In this document: positions 9,570 to 18,320 of the stretch, in pieces | Position numbering within the stretch: position 1 is the stretch's first letter | Layout of the letters: every line of letters begins with the position of its first letter | NCBI GenBank assembly: GCA_050258375.1 | Contig: JBLMYQ010000074.1 | Span: 1-62,577, forward strand | DNA length: 62,577 nt | Source: JBLMYQ01 sp050258375 | GTDB lineage: Bacteria; Bacillota; Clostridia; Acetivibrionales; UBA4821 | Reading direction: 5' to 3' | Notes under the pieces: generated by a model | The model's input: the letters and a program-made list of their open reading frames with translations, nothing else | Told to the model about the DNA's origin: nothing | The model's database searches: none | Program-made: the position numbers and the translations under genes

Positions 9570-9614
9570 ACATAAATGAGCGGCTTTTAATTAAACATGC
9601 CTGGGGGGGTACTT

Positions 9615-10274
9615 ATGAATATAGAAGAACGAAGAAAACAATTTGAGGAGTATCTTGAGAGGCTTATTAATGAAGTTATGTTTATAGACTCAACGCTCGA
9701 ATTATATATACATCTGATGAATAAGAGAATCGACAGGATTAATGAGCTGAACATGGCCCCAGCCTTTTTTGGATTGACTATTAATTGTTTCTTAGCTAGT
9801 ACAGTTATTTCATTAGCAAAGTTATACGAGAATTATAACGGAAAGAATCGATCAGACAGGAATATATGCAAATTCTTAAATTTTATTGAGCAGAATTCAG
9901 ATATATTCACTCAAGACGAAGAAACTCTTCAGAAGTTCCGTTGTAATTATAGAGTTGATAGTTTATTGATTAAGAAGCATAGAAAACTAATAGAAGATAG
10001 TAAGTCGAAATTAGATAATCTTTTTTATTGGAGAGATAAGTGCTATGCTCACAATGACAAGAAATACTTTCTAGATTCTACGGCATTAGGCAATGATGCT
10101 GGATTAACAATAAAAAGTTTTAGAGAACTTATTAAGCTAGCACAGGATATTCTAAATGATTACTCAATTGCTTATTCTGGTACATATAAAAGTATCCGAG
10201 CAACTAATCTTTTTGATATAGACCATGTGCTGGATGCTCTACATGATTATAATCAAAAAAATGCAGATATTTGA
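9615..10274 (+). CDS. AbiU2-like HEPN-domain protein (cassette 1 cargo)
   Basis: A 219-residue, largely helical protein. Residues 138-150 read YWRDKCYAHNDKK, giving an R140-x5-H146 match to the RX4-6H signature of HEPN ribonuclease domains. Overall length and the RDK..AH.DK context fit the AbiU2-like HEPN group of abortive-infection proteins. An in-frame ATG occurs at 9597, but the ATG at 9615 has a run of seven G four bases upstream and is preferred. The gene faces + against minus-strand neighbours, has no obvious own promoter, and is tightly enclosed by the cassette boundary signals at 9562 and 10300. HEPN proteins often cut RNA or act as toxins; no antitoxin partner is visible next to it. 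Confidence 0.75.
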   Translation: MNIEERRKQFEEYLERLINEVMFIDSTLELYIHLMNKRIDRINELNMAPAFFGLTINCFLASTVISLAKLYENYNGKNRSDRNICKFLNFIEQNSDIFTQDEETLQKFRCNYRVDSLLIKKHRKLIEDSKSKLDNLFYWRDKCYAHNDKKYFLDSTALGNDAGLTIKSFRELIKLAQDILNDYSIAYSGTYKSIRATNLFDIDHVLDALHDYNQKNADI

Positions 10275-10299
10275 TTATAAGGATTCCGCTCATTTACAT

Positions 10300-10451
10300 C
10301 ATATAACAATGCGCTCCCGTAAAGTCGCGGTGAGTGTGGACAAAGCAGAATGTTCCGTTCCACACCCCAATCGCTGGGCGACAAGCGCTGCCTACGGAGA
10401 AGGGCTTTGCTTGTCCAGCTCTATGGCGTCGGGAGTGCGAGACGTTATGCG
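10300..10451 (+). repeat. attC-like recombination site between the two cassettes
   Basis: R''-like CATATAAC (10300-10307), L''-like GCGCTCCCG (10311-10319), a long imperfectly paired centre (for example TGGACAA 10337-10343 against TTGTCCA 10411-10417), L'-like CGGGAGTGC (10430-10438) and R'-like GTTATGCG (10444-10451). The L arms pair over 9 bp with one G-T. Total is 152 bases, near the upper end for attC sites, and it is visibly GC-richer than the flanking genes. R'' here pairs with the R' opening cassette 1 and R' here pairs with the R'' closing cassette 2, as expected of neighbouring cassettes. Confidence 0.6.
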
Positions 10452-10504
10452 AAATGTGGCGTTATGAATTATACCAATACAGGGCAAAATTTAAGGAGAT
10501 ACAT

Positions 10505-11071
10505 ATGGATGAAATTTATGAATCACTAAAAAATCCAAAAAGTATAGATGAAATTTCGATTCCTCTTAATATAGGAATTTATGCTTTCTATACAAATAGT
10601 AAATGCTTTTTAAATACTCAACTAAATCAAATTGAAAGTGAAGAGTGTATTTATATTGGTATTGCTCAAGACGAAACACTGAACCAAAGGATACTTGGTT
10701 CACATTTTAGTCATTCAGGTCAGTCTACATTCAGAAGAAGTCTCGGAGCTATATTAAGAAATAAATTAAACTTAGATCCAATTATGAGAGGTGTTACTGT
10801 CACAAAGAGTAATATTTCTAACTTTAGATTTTGTTCTGAAAGTGAGAAAAAACTAACTAATTTTATGAATCAGAATCTATTAATTGCTTTCAAGTCATTT
10901 AATGTCACTGAACATAATCTTAATGATATAGAGAAGAAACTAATTGATAAATTTGGTTTTCCTGCTTTTAATTTAGAATACGTTGGAATCAAAAGTAAAT
11001 ATTATCAAATAATTAAGGAAGCAAGAAAAGAGTGCCGTAATATTGTTAAACAAAGAATTGATCAAAGATAG
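10505..11071 (+). CDS. GIY-YIG-type nuclease-domain protein (cassette 2 cargo)
   Basis: 188 residues from an ATG with AAGGAGAT four bases upstream. The frame is open further upstream through the attC-like site, but that part is not coding. Residues 24-26 (GIY) and 50-52 (YIG), followed by R62, H67 and STFRRSLGA at 74-82, match the GIY-YIG endonuclease fold seen in small restriction-type and repair-type nucleases. The remaining C-terminal half is helical and basic and may bind DNA. It sits 54 bases after the GTTATGCG boundary, ends 28 bases before CGCATAAC, and shares the + orientation of the HEPN gene. A solitary defence nuclease is a reasonable guess; no methylase partner is adjacent. Confidence 0.72.
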   Translation: MDEIYESLKNPKSIDEISIPLNIGIYAFYTNSKCFLNTQLNQIESEECIYIGIAQDETLNQRILGSHFSHSGQSTFRRSLGAILRNKLNLDPIMRGVTVTKSNISNFRFCSESEKKLTNFMNQNLLIAFKSFNVTEHNLNDIEKKLIDKFGFPAFNLEYVGIKSKYYQIIKEARKECRNIVKQRIDQR

Positions 11072-11099
11072 AAGAACAATTTTCTCAGACGCCGCACTA

Positions 11100-11131
11100 C
11101 GCATAACAATGCATTTTCGCAGGGTCCCATT
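11100..11131 (+). repeat. Truncated second attC-like site (R'' plus L'' only)
   Basis: CGCATAAC (11100-11107) followed by AATGC, the same five bases that follow R'' in the complete site at 10308-10312. It is the exact complement of GTTATGCG (10444-10451) opening cassette 2. No matching L'/R' half follows before the virB4 stop codon at 11132, so the site appears cut off where the transfer module begins. Confidence 0.5.
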
Positions 11132-13441
11132 CTACCCCACATCCATAAACTCCTCCGGCTTAGTCGTCATTAACCTGTATTCCTTCTCACTAATCTCAAA
11201 CTTACAAGGTACAATCAATCCACCAGCCACAATAAGCCCATGCCCGCAGTCGCTATTGGTCACATAATTAAGCTGTGCCTGACTTAGCTGCAAAATATCC
11301 GCTAACTGCTTTCTATCCGATGCAGCCTGATCCATCAGAATAATAAACTGGCTGTTTGAAAGCATTGACCTTGCAATATCACTCTTAAGCAAATCCTCAA
11401 CATTCTGCGTTATACCTGTTGGAATCCCTCCGTACTTCCTTGTCCTCTTATACAATTCATAAAGGAACCTACCCGAATATTCATTATTGAACATCAAATA
11501 TATTTCATCCATGTACAGCCATGTTCTTTTCTTTTTCCCTCTATTCGAAACTATCCTATTCCAGATATTATCCAGAACAACCTGCATTCCAAGAGGCTTT
11601 AACTGATCTCCAAGCCTGTTTATATCATAGCAAATAAGCCTGTTGCTCAAATTCACATTAGTCTTTTCTGAAAAGATACTCAAACTCCCCTGAACATATA
11701 GCTCCAAAGACAAAGCAAGTCTTTGTGCTTCCTGTTCTGGCTGCTTTTTTAATATCTCAAAATAATCATTCATTGTCGGAATCTTCTCAGGCTTAAAATG
11801 TGAATTAATATAATCCTTATATGTCTGCCTTGTTACCCTATCCAGTATAGCCTTTTCCTCAGATTTTAATGGACCGATAAGCTGATCAAATATCCCTATT
11901 AAAAATTCTCCCTTCAGCTTCAAAGGAGGTTCGTCATCTCCATAATCCTTTTCCATATCAAAAGGGTTAATATGTGTTTCGCTGTTTGCTGATATTGTTA
12001 CTATCTCCCCATTCAATTCCTTTACTACAGGGAAGTACTCTCTTTCAGGATCAATTATGATTATGTCGTCATCAGTACACAGGAATACCCTATACAATTC
12101 AGCCTTTGCTGTCATTGTCTTCCCACTCCCCGGTGTACCAAGTATAAATCCGCTCGGATTCTTTATGTCATTTTTTCTATCAAATACAACAAGCGATGAG
12201 GTAATTTTATTTATCCCGTAGAATATTCCCTTGCTTGAGAATACATCCTGTGCTGTAAACGGAAGCAGGATAGCCGCCCCATCAGTTAAAACCTGTCTTT
12301 TTACATGCAGCCTATTACTGCAAAATGGAAGTACACTGTTTAAGCCAAACTCCTGTCTATGTGTAGCGATTAAAGCCTTAATCCCATGCTTACTACATAT
12401 ATTTTGTGTAACCTTTGTATAATGCTCTATCTGTTCAAGATTGCTTGCAGTCAGACATATGTATATTCCAACACAAAAAAGCCTTTTATCATTAGCCTGC
12501 AATTCATGTAAGAGCTTTCTCGCTGCTTCAAGGTTATACTCAAGATCAAAGGGTGGAAGCTTTCCTTTCTGAGAAGACAGAATTTTATCTGCCTCCATTG
12601 CAGTAATTCTTCCTTTGATAAACCTCATTGCATCACTAGGATCAATATTTTCAAGATGGATAGACATATCAAGATTAAAATTAAGGCTTAGTAAGTCCCC
12701 AATAAATCTGTCAGATAATGAATTTGGCAGGTCTCTTATAAAAAGTATTCTTTTATAATCTGTTCCAATTTCAATATTTGATGTCTTGAATCTAAAGCTT
12801 GAAGGACATATCAAATCCTTAACATTGACACCTCTTGCTATTACGTCATTTGAAACACTAAATGGCTGTATTCTTTTTAGTCCTGGATTATATGAATCAT
12901 AAAGTATTTTAAGTATTTCTTCTGCTCCAAGCTTAACTACCCTTGCATTATATTTTTTTAGGTTCTGCTCTATAGATGCTATTCTCCTATCAAGCTCTCC
13001 TAATACATCAACATACTTATTCCCAAAGCATTGAATTGCAAGGTATCTTTTTCTATCTGCAGCCTTTTTTGAAACCGATATATCAGTAATCCAATTACGG
13101 TAATATTCAAGGTCATTTTTATGAGTCATATGATTATCCGGTATTATATTCATAACCTCTTTTGTATCCAGTACATCATTTGTCAGAAACCACTGAACGT
13201 AATAATCAAGAGAGTTTAACATAGTACAATAGTTATTGAATATGTCTTCCTGATCATTGTCCCTTGCAAGGCTGTAGTTTATATTGTCTACAGAGCAAAT
13301 AGCCACATAAGTATCCTTTGCAACTTCAATAAGCCCATCCTTAGTTATATACTGAAAAGGAATAGTTTGTTGAGCAGTTCTTGGCATTTTATATTTTCGG
13401 ATGTTTTCTCTTTTTATCAAGCTTAATAAGTTTTTTATCAT
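11132..13441 (-). CDS. VirB4-family conjugation ATPase
   Basis: About 769 residues. The C-terminal half carries Walker A GTPGSGKT, then IIIIDPEREYFPVV and INPFDMEKDYG, and a Walker B region LYMDEIYLMF, all typical of VirB4/TraE-like ATPases of Tn1549-type conjugative elements. The N-terminal half is the membrane-associated docking domain. VirB4 powers assembly of the type IV secretion channel. The frame opens at 13471, but the ATG at 13441 has AAAGGAAGG just upstream; it overlaps prgI by about 50 bases. It is the last gene of the transfer operon here: the peptidoglycan hydrolase that usually follows is absent from the window. Confidence 0.92.
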   Translation of the reverse strand: MIKNLLSLIKRENIRKYKMPRTAQQTIPFQYITKDGLIEVAKDTYVAICSVDNINYSLARDNDQEDIFNNYCTMLNSLDYYVQWFLTNDVLDTKEVMNIIPDNHMTHKNDLEYYRNWITDISVSKKAADRKRYLAIQCFGNKYVDVLGELDRRIASIEQNLKKYNARVVKLGAEEILKILYDSYNPGLKRIQPFSVSNDVIARGVNVKDLICPSSFRFKTSNIEIGTDYKRILFIRDLPNSLSDRFIGDLLSLNFNLDMSIHLENIDPSDAMRFIKGRITAMEADKILSSQKGKLPPFDLEYNLEAARKLLHELQANDKRLFCVGIYICLTASNLEQIEHYTKVTQNICSKHGIKALIATHRQEFGLNSVLPFCSNRLHVKRQVLTDGAAILLPFTAQDVFSSKGIFYGINKITSSLVVFDRKNDIKNPSGFILGTPGSGKTMTAKAELYRVFLCTDDDIIIIDPEREYFPVVKELNGEIVTISANSETHINPFDMEKDYGDDEPPLKLKGEFLIGIFDQLIGPLKSEEKAILDRVTRQTYKDYINSHFKPEKIPTMNDYFEILKKQPEQEAQRLALSLELYVQGSLSIFSEKTNVNLSNRLICYDINRLGDQLKPLGMQVVLDNIWNRIVSNRGKKKRTWLYMDEIYLMFNNEYSGRFLYELYKRTRKYGGIPTGITQNVEDLLKSDIARSMLSNSQFIILMDQAASDRKQLADILQLSQAQLNYVTNSDCGHGLIVAGGLIVPCKFEISEKEYRLMTTKPEEFMDVG

Positions 13442-13775
13442 CGTCCTTCCTTTGCCCTCTCTTTCCATCATCGATTAATAGCTCTTCATTTTCAGGTAAG
13501 AACACTCTCTTTTGAGGAAAAACAAATTCTCTTATCATGTAGTATAAATACAACTCGCATGTAACACCTTGATAAGAATAGAACCCAATTGCGACGATAG
13601 GCAGAACAGTAAATATTACGGTTAATTGTTTTATATCCTTCTGAATATTCAGATAAAAATATGTAGTAACCCCGATAAACAAGGCTATTATCAGGCATAT
13701 AATCTGCCTTAAGGTATAATTACCTACTACTCTTTCCTTATAACTGCTGATTTCTGCGTTTATGTTTACAACCAT
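13389..13775 (-). CDS. PrgI-family (VirB3-like) membrane protein of the T4SS
   Basis: 128 residues with two closely spaced hydrophobic segments (about 24-43 and 53-72), then YMIREFVFPQKRVF and a very basic tail. This is the PrgI family found immediately before VirB4 in Gram-positive conjugation modules, and it is thought to occupy the VirB3 place in the inner-membrane complex. An AAGGAG site lies upstream of the ATG at 13775. The 3' end overlaps the virB4 start, so translation is probably coupled. Confidence 0.88.
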   Translation of the reverse strand: MVVNINAEISSYKERVVGNYTLRQIICLIIALFIGVTTYFYLNIQKDIKQLTVIFTVLPIVAIGFYSYQGVTCELYLYYMIREFVFPQKRVFLPENEELLIDDGKRGQRKDDDKKLIKLDKKRKHPKI

Positions 13776-13787
13776 ATCGATTTCTCC

Positions 13788-14804
13788 TTAAAGTACTGCT
13801 ATTGTTGTTGCAATTGCAGTAATCAAGCTTCCAACATTAAAACCAGCATTTTTGCCGATTCCGAGAAGCTCTTCAAATTCCTGGGGTATTTTAAACATTG
13901 ATATTATTAAAACTATTGTGCAAATTGCTCCACTTAAAATATCTACTGGTATTGCGTTTGGCAGCGTTATGCAGGTTATATACACCAAGAATATTAGATT
14001 GTAGAAAAATGATTTTAATACTACTGATACAAACTTTCTCATATAGCTTTTTATTATATCAGTAGTTTCTTCAGTGATATTGCACGTAAACACTAATGGA
14101 CTTATCAGCATATAAAACATGATTTGCATCAACCTGAATATCAATGCAAATTGTACAAACAGAGCTGCTATCCAAATAACCCATCCAGTGAGGACTACCA
14201 TTATCACCGAGCTTAATGTAGCTGAAGCTGATTGTATAACACTTTTGTCAATTATTGCATTTCTGAATGCTGCTACAATATCAATTGATATTCTGCTGTC
14301 AAGGAATTGTATAAAAGCATCATTGAAGTCAATTATCCACTGAAGCAGCTGTCCTGAATAACCTATAAGGATAACAGTAATTATCAACCGAATAAAGCAC
14401 CTTGTAACAGTTCTGCCTTGTGCAACACTTCCAGCCATTGCCTTGCCAAGGTTAATGATAAATCCGATTGTTGCAAGGGTTATACAAATTGGCTTTAGTG
14501 CATCAGTTATAATATTGATTACTGTAGGACTTGTTTCACTCCATAAAGCTGGAGTATCTTTAAGAAAAGTCGGCAGTGTACTCAAACAGCTATTAACACA
14601 ATTGTCAATCACATATGAATACATCTCTACCGACCAATCCTTAAAGTTTTGATTTATTGCATCTTTAATTGGTTGTATTAAATTATTTGGTAGGTTGACT
14701 ATCGCATCAACTATACCCTGAATTGAAAATCCCGTATCAGCATATGCAGTGCATGGGAATGCAAGGGTAATTATAACTATTAATAATAAGACCTTTGTTC
14801 TCAT
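13788..14804 (-). CDS. VirB6/TrbL-like polytopic membrane protein of the T4SS
   Basis: About 338 residues from an ATG preceded by GGGGGTG. It starts with a signal-like hydrophobic stretch ending in AYA, then an amphipathic region, then at least five membrane segments. The order Maff2-VirB6-PrgI-VirB4 is the standard core of Tn1549/CD1115-type modules. It forms part of the transmembrane DNA channel. Intact, with a 12-base gap to prgI. Confidence 0.85.
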   Translation of the reverse strand: MRTKVLLLIVIITLAFPCTAYADTGFSIQGIVDAIVNLPNNLIQPIKDAINQNFKDWSVEMYSYVIDNCVNSCLSTLPTFLKDTPALWSETSPTVINIITDALKPICITLATIGFIINLGKAMAGSVAQGRTVTRCFIRLIITVILIGYSGQLLQWIIDFNDAFIQFLDSRISIDIVAAFRNAIIDKSVIQSASATLSSVIMVVLTGWVIWIAALFVQFALIFRLMQIMFYMLISPLVFTCNITEETTDIIKSYMRKFVSVVLKSFFYNLIFLVYITCITLPNAIPVDILSGAICTIVLIISMFKIPQEFEELLGIGKNAGFNVGSLITAIATTIAVL

Positions 14805-14862
14805 CCTAACACCCCCACACAATCCTGATAATTATCAGAAGTACCCCATGGCTTTTAATAAT

Positions 14863-15201
14863 TTAGGTTGACCATGTCCGAATTAGACTTACTATATTGT
14901 CAGCCTGGCTGCAGCCAGCAGTGAAAATAATAGCAGCAGTTGAGTGCCTCCAGCCTTTGGATTTCATATGCGGATCTTCCTCCTTCATCCCTCTGGCAAC
15001 ATTGAATATGCCATAGATTACCCAGATAACTCCTCCCTTTGTACCCCATCCTTTTATCGCAGTTGCAAGATTACCAATGAAGGTATCAACCGGGTCTGTT
15101 GCCGCCGCTGCATATGCCAATGTTGAAAACAATAAGGTGCCTGCTAAAAATACTAGTGCCCCAAATAACTTTTTCTTACAACGTAAACTCTTTATTTTCA
15201 T
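14863..15201 (-). CDS. Maff2-family (VirB2-like) small membrane protein
   Basis: 112 residues from the ATG at 15201, which has a strong GGGAGGGG site upstream; a longer frame to 15249 lacks one. An N-terminal signal peptide ends near LAYA, followed by a glycine-rich segment (WGTKGGVIWVIYGIFNVARG) and a second hydrophobic stretch. This matches Maff2-type proteins, the likely VirB2-like subunit of Gram-positive transfer channels. The start lies inside the end of virD4 (26-base overlap). Confidence 0.85.
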   Translation of the reverse strand: MKIKSLRCKKKLFGALVFLAGTLLFSTLAYAAAATDPVDTFIGNLATAIKGWGTKGGVIWVIYGIFNVARGMKEEDPHMKSKGWRHSTAAIIFTAGCSQADNIVSLIRTWST

Positions 15202-16969
15202 CTTTACCCCTCCCAAACTCAGCACGTTCGAATATGCTGATATTATCAAAAGTTGTTTTTTCTTTTTTGCTGCTATCTTTAACTTCTTTATTAGACTGCC
15301 TCTCGTCTGTAGTCTCTCCAGATAAATGCACTATTTTATATGGTTCGTATTCCAGTAAAGAAGCAGGACTGTGTTTATTGTGATCAGTTTTCCTTAGTTG
15401 GGTATAAGCCTTATGTTTTTCCAACCTGTATTTCTCGGTAAGTATTGGATGAATGCCCTGAATCAAAACAATACTCCTATCTGGTTTTAATCTTGTTATT
15501 TCATCAGGTGTCAAAAGTGGTCTGCCTGTCTGACCTTCTCCTTCCGTCTTGGAACCTTTCCCACTGCTTTTTAACTGTATGGATAAAGATTTAGTCTTAC
15601 TGGAAACAGTTGTTTTTCCTAAACGTTCAGAAATAAATTTAGCTGTTTCTATGTCCTGACTTCGAAGGAATAATAGTGTGTCGCAGTTTCCCAAAATATC
15701 TGCCCATTCTTTTTCGTATTTGCTCTTTAATTGTGCTAAAGACTGCAGTACTACTGATACGCTTATCCCCCTTGACCTCATGGATGATACCTTGCTTGAG
15801 AAATCGGGTATCCTTCCTATATTGCTGAATTCATCAAGCAAGCACATTACTGGAACATCAAGCTTACCGCCATATTCATCCGCTTCAGCGTATAAGGTTT
15901 GAAACAGCTGGCTAAAGAAAATTGATGATATAACATCATACGTCCTATGAGAATCACTAGTTATAACGTAGATTGCAGCCTTTTTCTTTCCTATTCTATT
16001 TAGTTCTAAAGTATCGCTTGACGTTAGTCTTGCAATCGCTTCATTTTGAAATACCTGAAGCCTTACCCCAAGACCGATTAATATATTGCCTCTTGTTTTT
16101 GAATCTCCTGATAAGCAAAATATCTTGTATGCTGCTAAAGCTTTATGCTTTTCCGATAGTTTGAAGAAAAGCTCGTCAAGCTTATCCCCTTTGCTTGCTG
16201 TTAATAGAAGCTCCAGCACACTTGAAAGATTTCTCTGCTTTTCAGGCAATTCACTTATTACATAACTTATCAAAGCAGTAAGCAGTGACGTTTCTGAGCT
16301 ACTCCAAAAGCTTTCATTTTCAACAGATGACATAGAAGCTGATGTATTGTCTATGATTGTCTTAGCAAGTATTTGGATGTCCTGTTGACTATTTATATAT
16401 GATAACGGATTATATAAATCCGATGCTTTCAGATTTACCAGATTTAAAACCTTTACTTCATAATCATTTGCCCTTAGATACTCAGATGTATCATCAAATA
16501 TCTCCCCTTTTGGGTCTGTAATCACATAGCTGCCATTCATCTGCAATACATTCGGCTTAATATATCCTCTTGATTTACCTGAACCGCTGCTGCCTATAAC
16601 CATCACATTTTTATTTAATGGCGAATCCATAGCCAGGCATATTCTATTCCCAAGTATAATTCCACTGCTTTGATTTAAAGCTCTCGTTATCTCGTCAGGT
16701 TTTGCCCATCTTGCTGAACCATGAGTTATGTTGTTGCCTGGCTTTTCCCATTTCTTAAAGTATGCAGCTGCCAAAGTAATTACCAGAATAAAAAGCCCTT
16801 GATAACTAACAAATGTGTTGAGCAGCTGCTTGCTTGTGAATACCTGTTTAATTATTAAAGGATTGCTTACAACCTTATTAAGTCCGAATATCAATATTCC
16901 TACAAATACAACATCTGAAGCTGCAAGTATAAGCATCCATATTACTATTTTTATAATCAGCCTTTTCAA
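15176..16969 (-). CDS. VirD4/TraG-type coupling protein (CD1115 family)
   Basis: 597 residues. Two N-terminal membrane segments are followed by Walker A GSSGSGKSRG, the YVITDPKGE element, Walker B VMCLLDEFSNIGRIPDF and a SMRSRGISVSVVLQSLAQL motif. These are hallmarks of the coupling ATPase that links the relaxase-DNA complex to the channel. Start is a TTG at 16969 with AAGGAAG upstream, directly after the relaxase stop. The C-terminal tail is charged and low in complexity, as usual. Confidence 0.93.
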   Translation of the reverse strand: MKRLIIKIVIWMLILAASDVVFVGILIFGLNKVVSNPLIIKQVFTSKQLLNTFVSYQGLFILVITLAAAYFKKWEKPGNNITHGSARWAKPDEITRALNQSSGIILGNRICLAMDSPLNKNVMVIGSSGSGKSRGYIKPNVLQMNGSYVITDPKGEIFDDTSEYLRANDYEVKVLNLVNLKASDLYNPLSYINSQQDIQILAKTIIDNTSASMSSVENESFWSSSETSLLTALISYVISELPEKQRNLSSVLELLLTASKGDKLDELFFKLSEKHKALAAYKIFCLSGDSKTRGNILIGLGVRLQVFQNEAIARLTSSDTLELNRIGKKKAAIYVITSDSHRTYDVISSIFFSQLFQTLYAEADEYGGKLDVPVMCLLDEFSNIGRIPDFSSKVSSMRSRGISVSVVLQSLAQLKSKYEKEWADILGNCDTLLFLRSQDIETAKFISERLGKTTVSSKTKSLSIQLKSSGKGSKTEGEGQTGRPLLTPDEITRLKPDRSIVLIQGIHPILTEKYRLEKHKAYTQLRKTDHNKHSPASLLEYEPYKIVHLSGETTDERQSNKEVKDSSKKEKTTFDNISIFERAEFGRGKDENKEFTL

Positions 16970-16972
16970 ATG

Positions 16973-17917
16973 CTATCTTCCTTTCAAACCTCTACTTAAC
17001 GCGGTAGAAATTTCTTTTGCCTGTTCTGGTTTAAGCAAATTCTTATTTTTATCAAGCGGATAAATTGCAACTTTCGTTCCTGCATCATTTTCAATAGCCA
17101 TCCATTTTAGATTCTTACTGTTTAAATACTCTGAAATTGATTTCCTATCCTTATGATTAAGGTCTATGTTAATTGAGTTATATACAGCGTTTTTCCCCTT
17201 CAACATCTTCTTAAAGTCCATATATTTATTACTACCATAGGTTTGTTTTTTGACCCATTTCATAAATCCTTTGTATTTTTGCAGCTTTTCCTTATTCATC
17301 TTGAGTTTAACCAATGAGTATATGCCGTAAAGCGTATACAACGCTGAATTACCTCTAACTAATATGCGGGTAACATTCTTAGCCATTCTCTTAGCCGCAA
17401 TATCAAGCTTTTCCCTTTGAATAAATTGCTGGTATTGGCTGCTATAATTAGTGCTTGTTTCATAGTTGTGTATAAAGTAATTCTTAAATTGAGTAAACTC
17501 ATACTTATTAAGATTAAGCCTATAGGTCAATCCATGCCTATCCTGATATGTCGGCTTTATCAATAAATGCACATGTGGATGCCCGCAGTTCATGTGTTCG
17601 GATGCAATCCAAGTAAGCTTTCTTCCTGAGTAGATTTCATAATTACTTAAGGTATTTCTGATAAATTCCCTATAGTTCATACCCATCTTTTTATATTCGT
17701 CACCACTTAGACTGATAACAACCTTATAAACCTTTGGTGCTTCAGAATGGGATGTAAATCTATCTTTAAGATTCCTATTAAACTCTTTTATGTCAGCATG
17801 CTCTCTATTCTCATCAAATGCTCCCAGCCCTCCTTCTCTACTTCTAAAGGCTATATACTTAGTAGATTTCTGGGCAGCTGTTAGATTTTTCGTGTATCCG
17901 ATTTTAACAAACAGCAT
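16973..17917 (-). CDS. HUH-type relaxase (MobP/MobL-like)
   Basis: About 314 residues. The histidine triad HPHVHLLIKP is the metal-binding site of HUH relaxases; an upstream YIAFRSREGG region and an N-terminal tyrosine cluster (IGYTK, STKYIAF) would supply the nicking tyrosine. The ATG at 17917 is favoured over the GTG at 17926 because AAGG lies eight bases upstream. It is shorter than many mobilisation relaxases and appears to be only the relaxase domain plus a short helical tail. It follows the ribbon-helix-helix gene with a 14-base overlap. oriT is expected just upstream of that gene, near the iteron-rich block. Confidence 0.85.
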   Translation of the reverse strand: MLFVKIGYTKNLTAAQKSTKYIAFRSREGGLGAFDENREHADIKEFNRNLKDRFTSHSEAPKVYKVVISLSGDEYKKMGMNYREFIRNTLSNYEIYSGRKLTWIASEHMNCGHPHVHLLIKPTYQDRHGLTYRLNLNKYEFTQFKNYFIHNYETSTNYSSQYQQFIQREKLDIAAKRMAKNVTRILVRGNSALYTLYGIYSLVKLKMNKEKLQKYKGFMKWVKKQTYGSNKYMDFKKMLKGKNAVYNSINIDLNHKDRKSISEYLNSKNLKWMAIENDAGTKVAIYPLDKNKNLLKPEQAKEISTALSRGLKGR

Positions 17918-18320
17918 CACTGACACCTTCTTTGTTCTCTAACTGCCTTACAGTTTTCTTCCTTGCAGCTTCATATATTTCATCAACCTCACCAAGAACC
18001 TTCTGCAATATATCCTTATCAGTTCTTTTTATATAGTCAGTTGCCAATGGAAGCACCAAATTGAGTATAATTCCGGCATCTAGTCTTGTTTTAAATAGAG
18101 GATTTAGCAGGTTTTTCTCCAGCCTTGAAAGACGTTTATCAATAGGTGTAAGAATATTTGAAAAAACAAATTCATCCTCTTCACCCTTTTGCTTTCGGAT
18201 ATAGTCTTTAACAGCTATCTCAAGCTGGTTTGATATCGAATCCTTCTTAACCTTTGTAGCAATTTCTGAAAACTCTTTGTAAATTGAGCTTTCGATTATA
18301 ACCGTTCTTCTTTCCCTCAC
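17904..18320 (-). CDS. Ribbon-helix-helix type accessory DNA-binding protein of the relaxase
   Basis: 138 residues. The N-terminus RRTVIIESSIYKEFSEIA has the short strand-helix pattern of ribbon-helix-helix proteins that help relaxases bind oriT; the rest is helical. Start is a GTG at 18320 with AAGGTGA just upstream. First gene of the transfer operon and overlapping the relaxase gene, it is the obvious candidate for binding the repeated AGTAATACT motifs that begin about 110 bases upstream. The family assignment is by pattern, not by a clear named match. Confidence 0.7.
   Translation of the reverse strand: MRERRTVIIESSIYKEFSEIATKVKKDSISNQLEIAVKDYIRKQKGEEDEFVFSNILTPIDKRLSRLEKNLLNPLFKTRLDAGIILNLVLPLATDYIKRTDKDILQKVLGEVDEIYEAARKKTVRQLENKEGVSDAVC

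Noticed and set aside
10334..10504. N-terminal extension of the GIY-YIG gene through the attC-like site
   Set aside because: The frame is open, but a strong AAGGAGAT precedes the ATG at 10505, and the upstream part lies in a structured palindrome with no family similarity.
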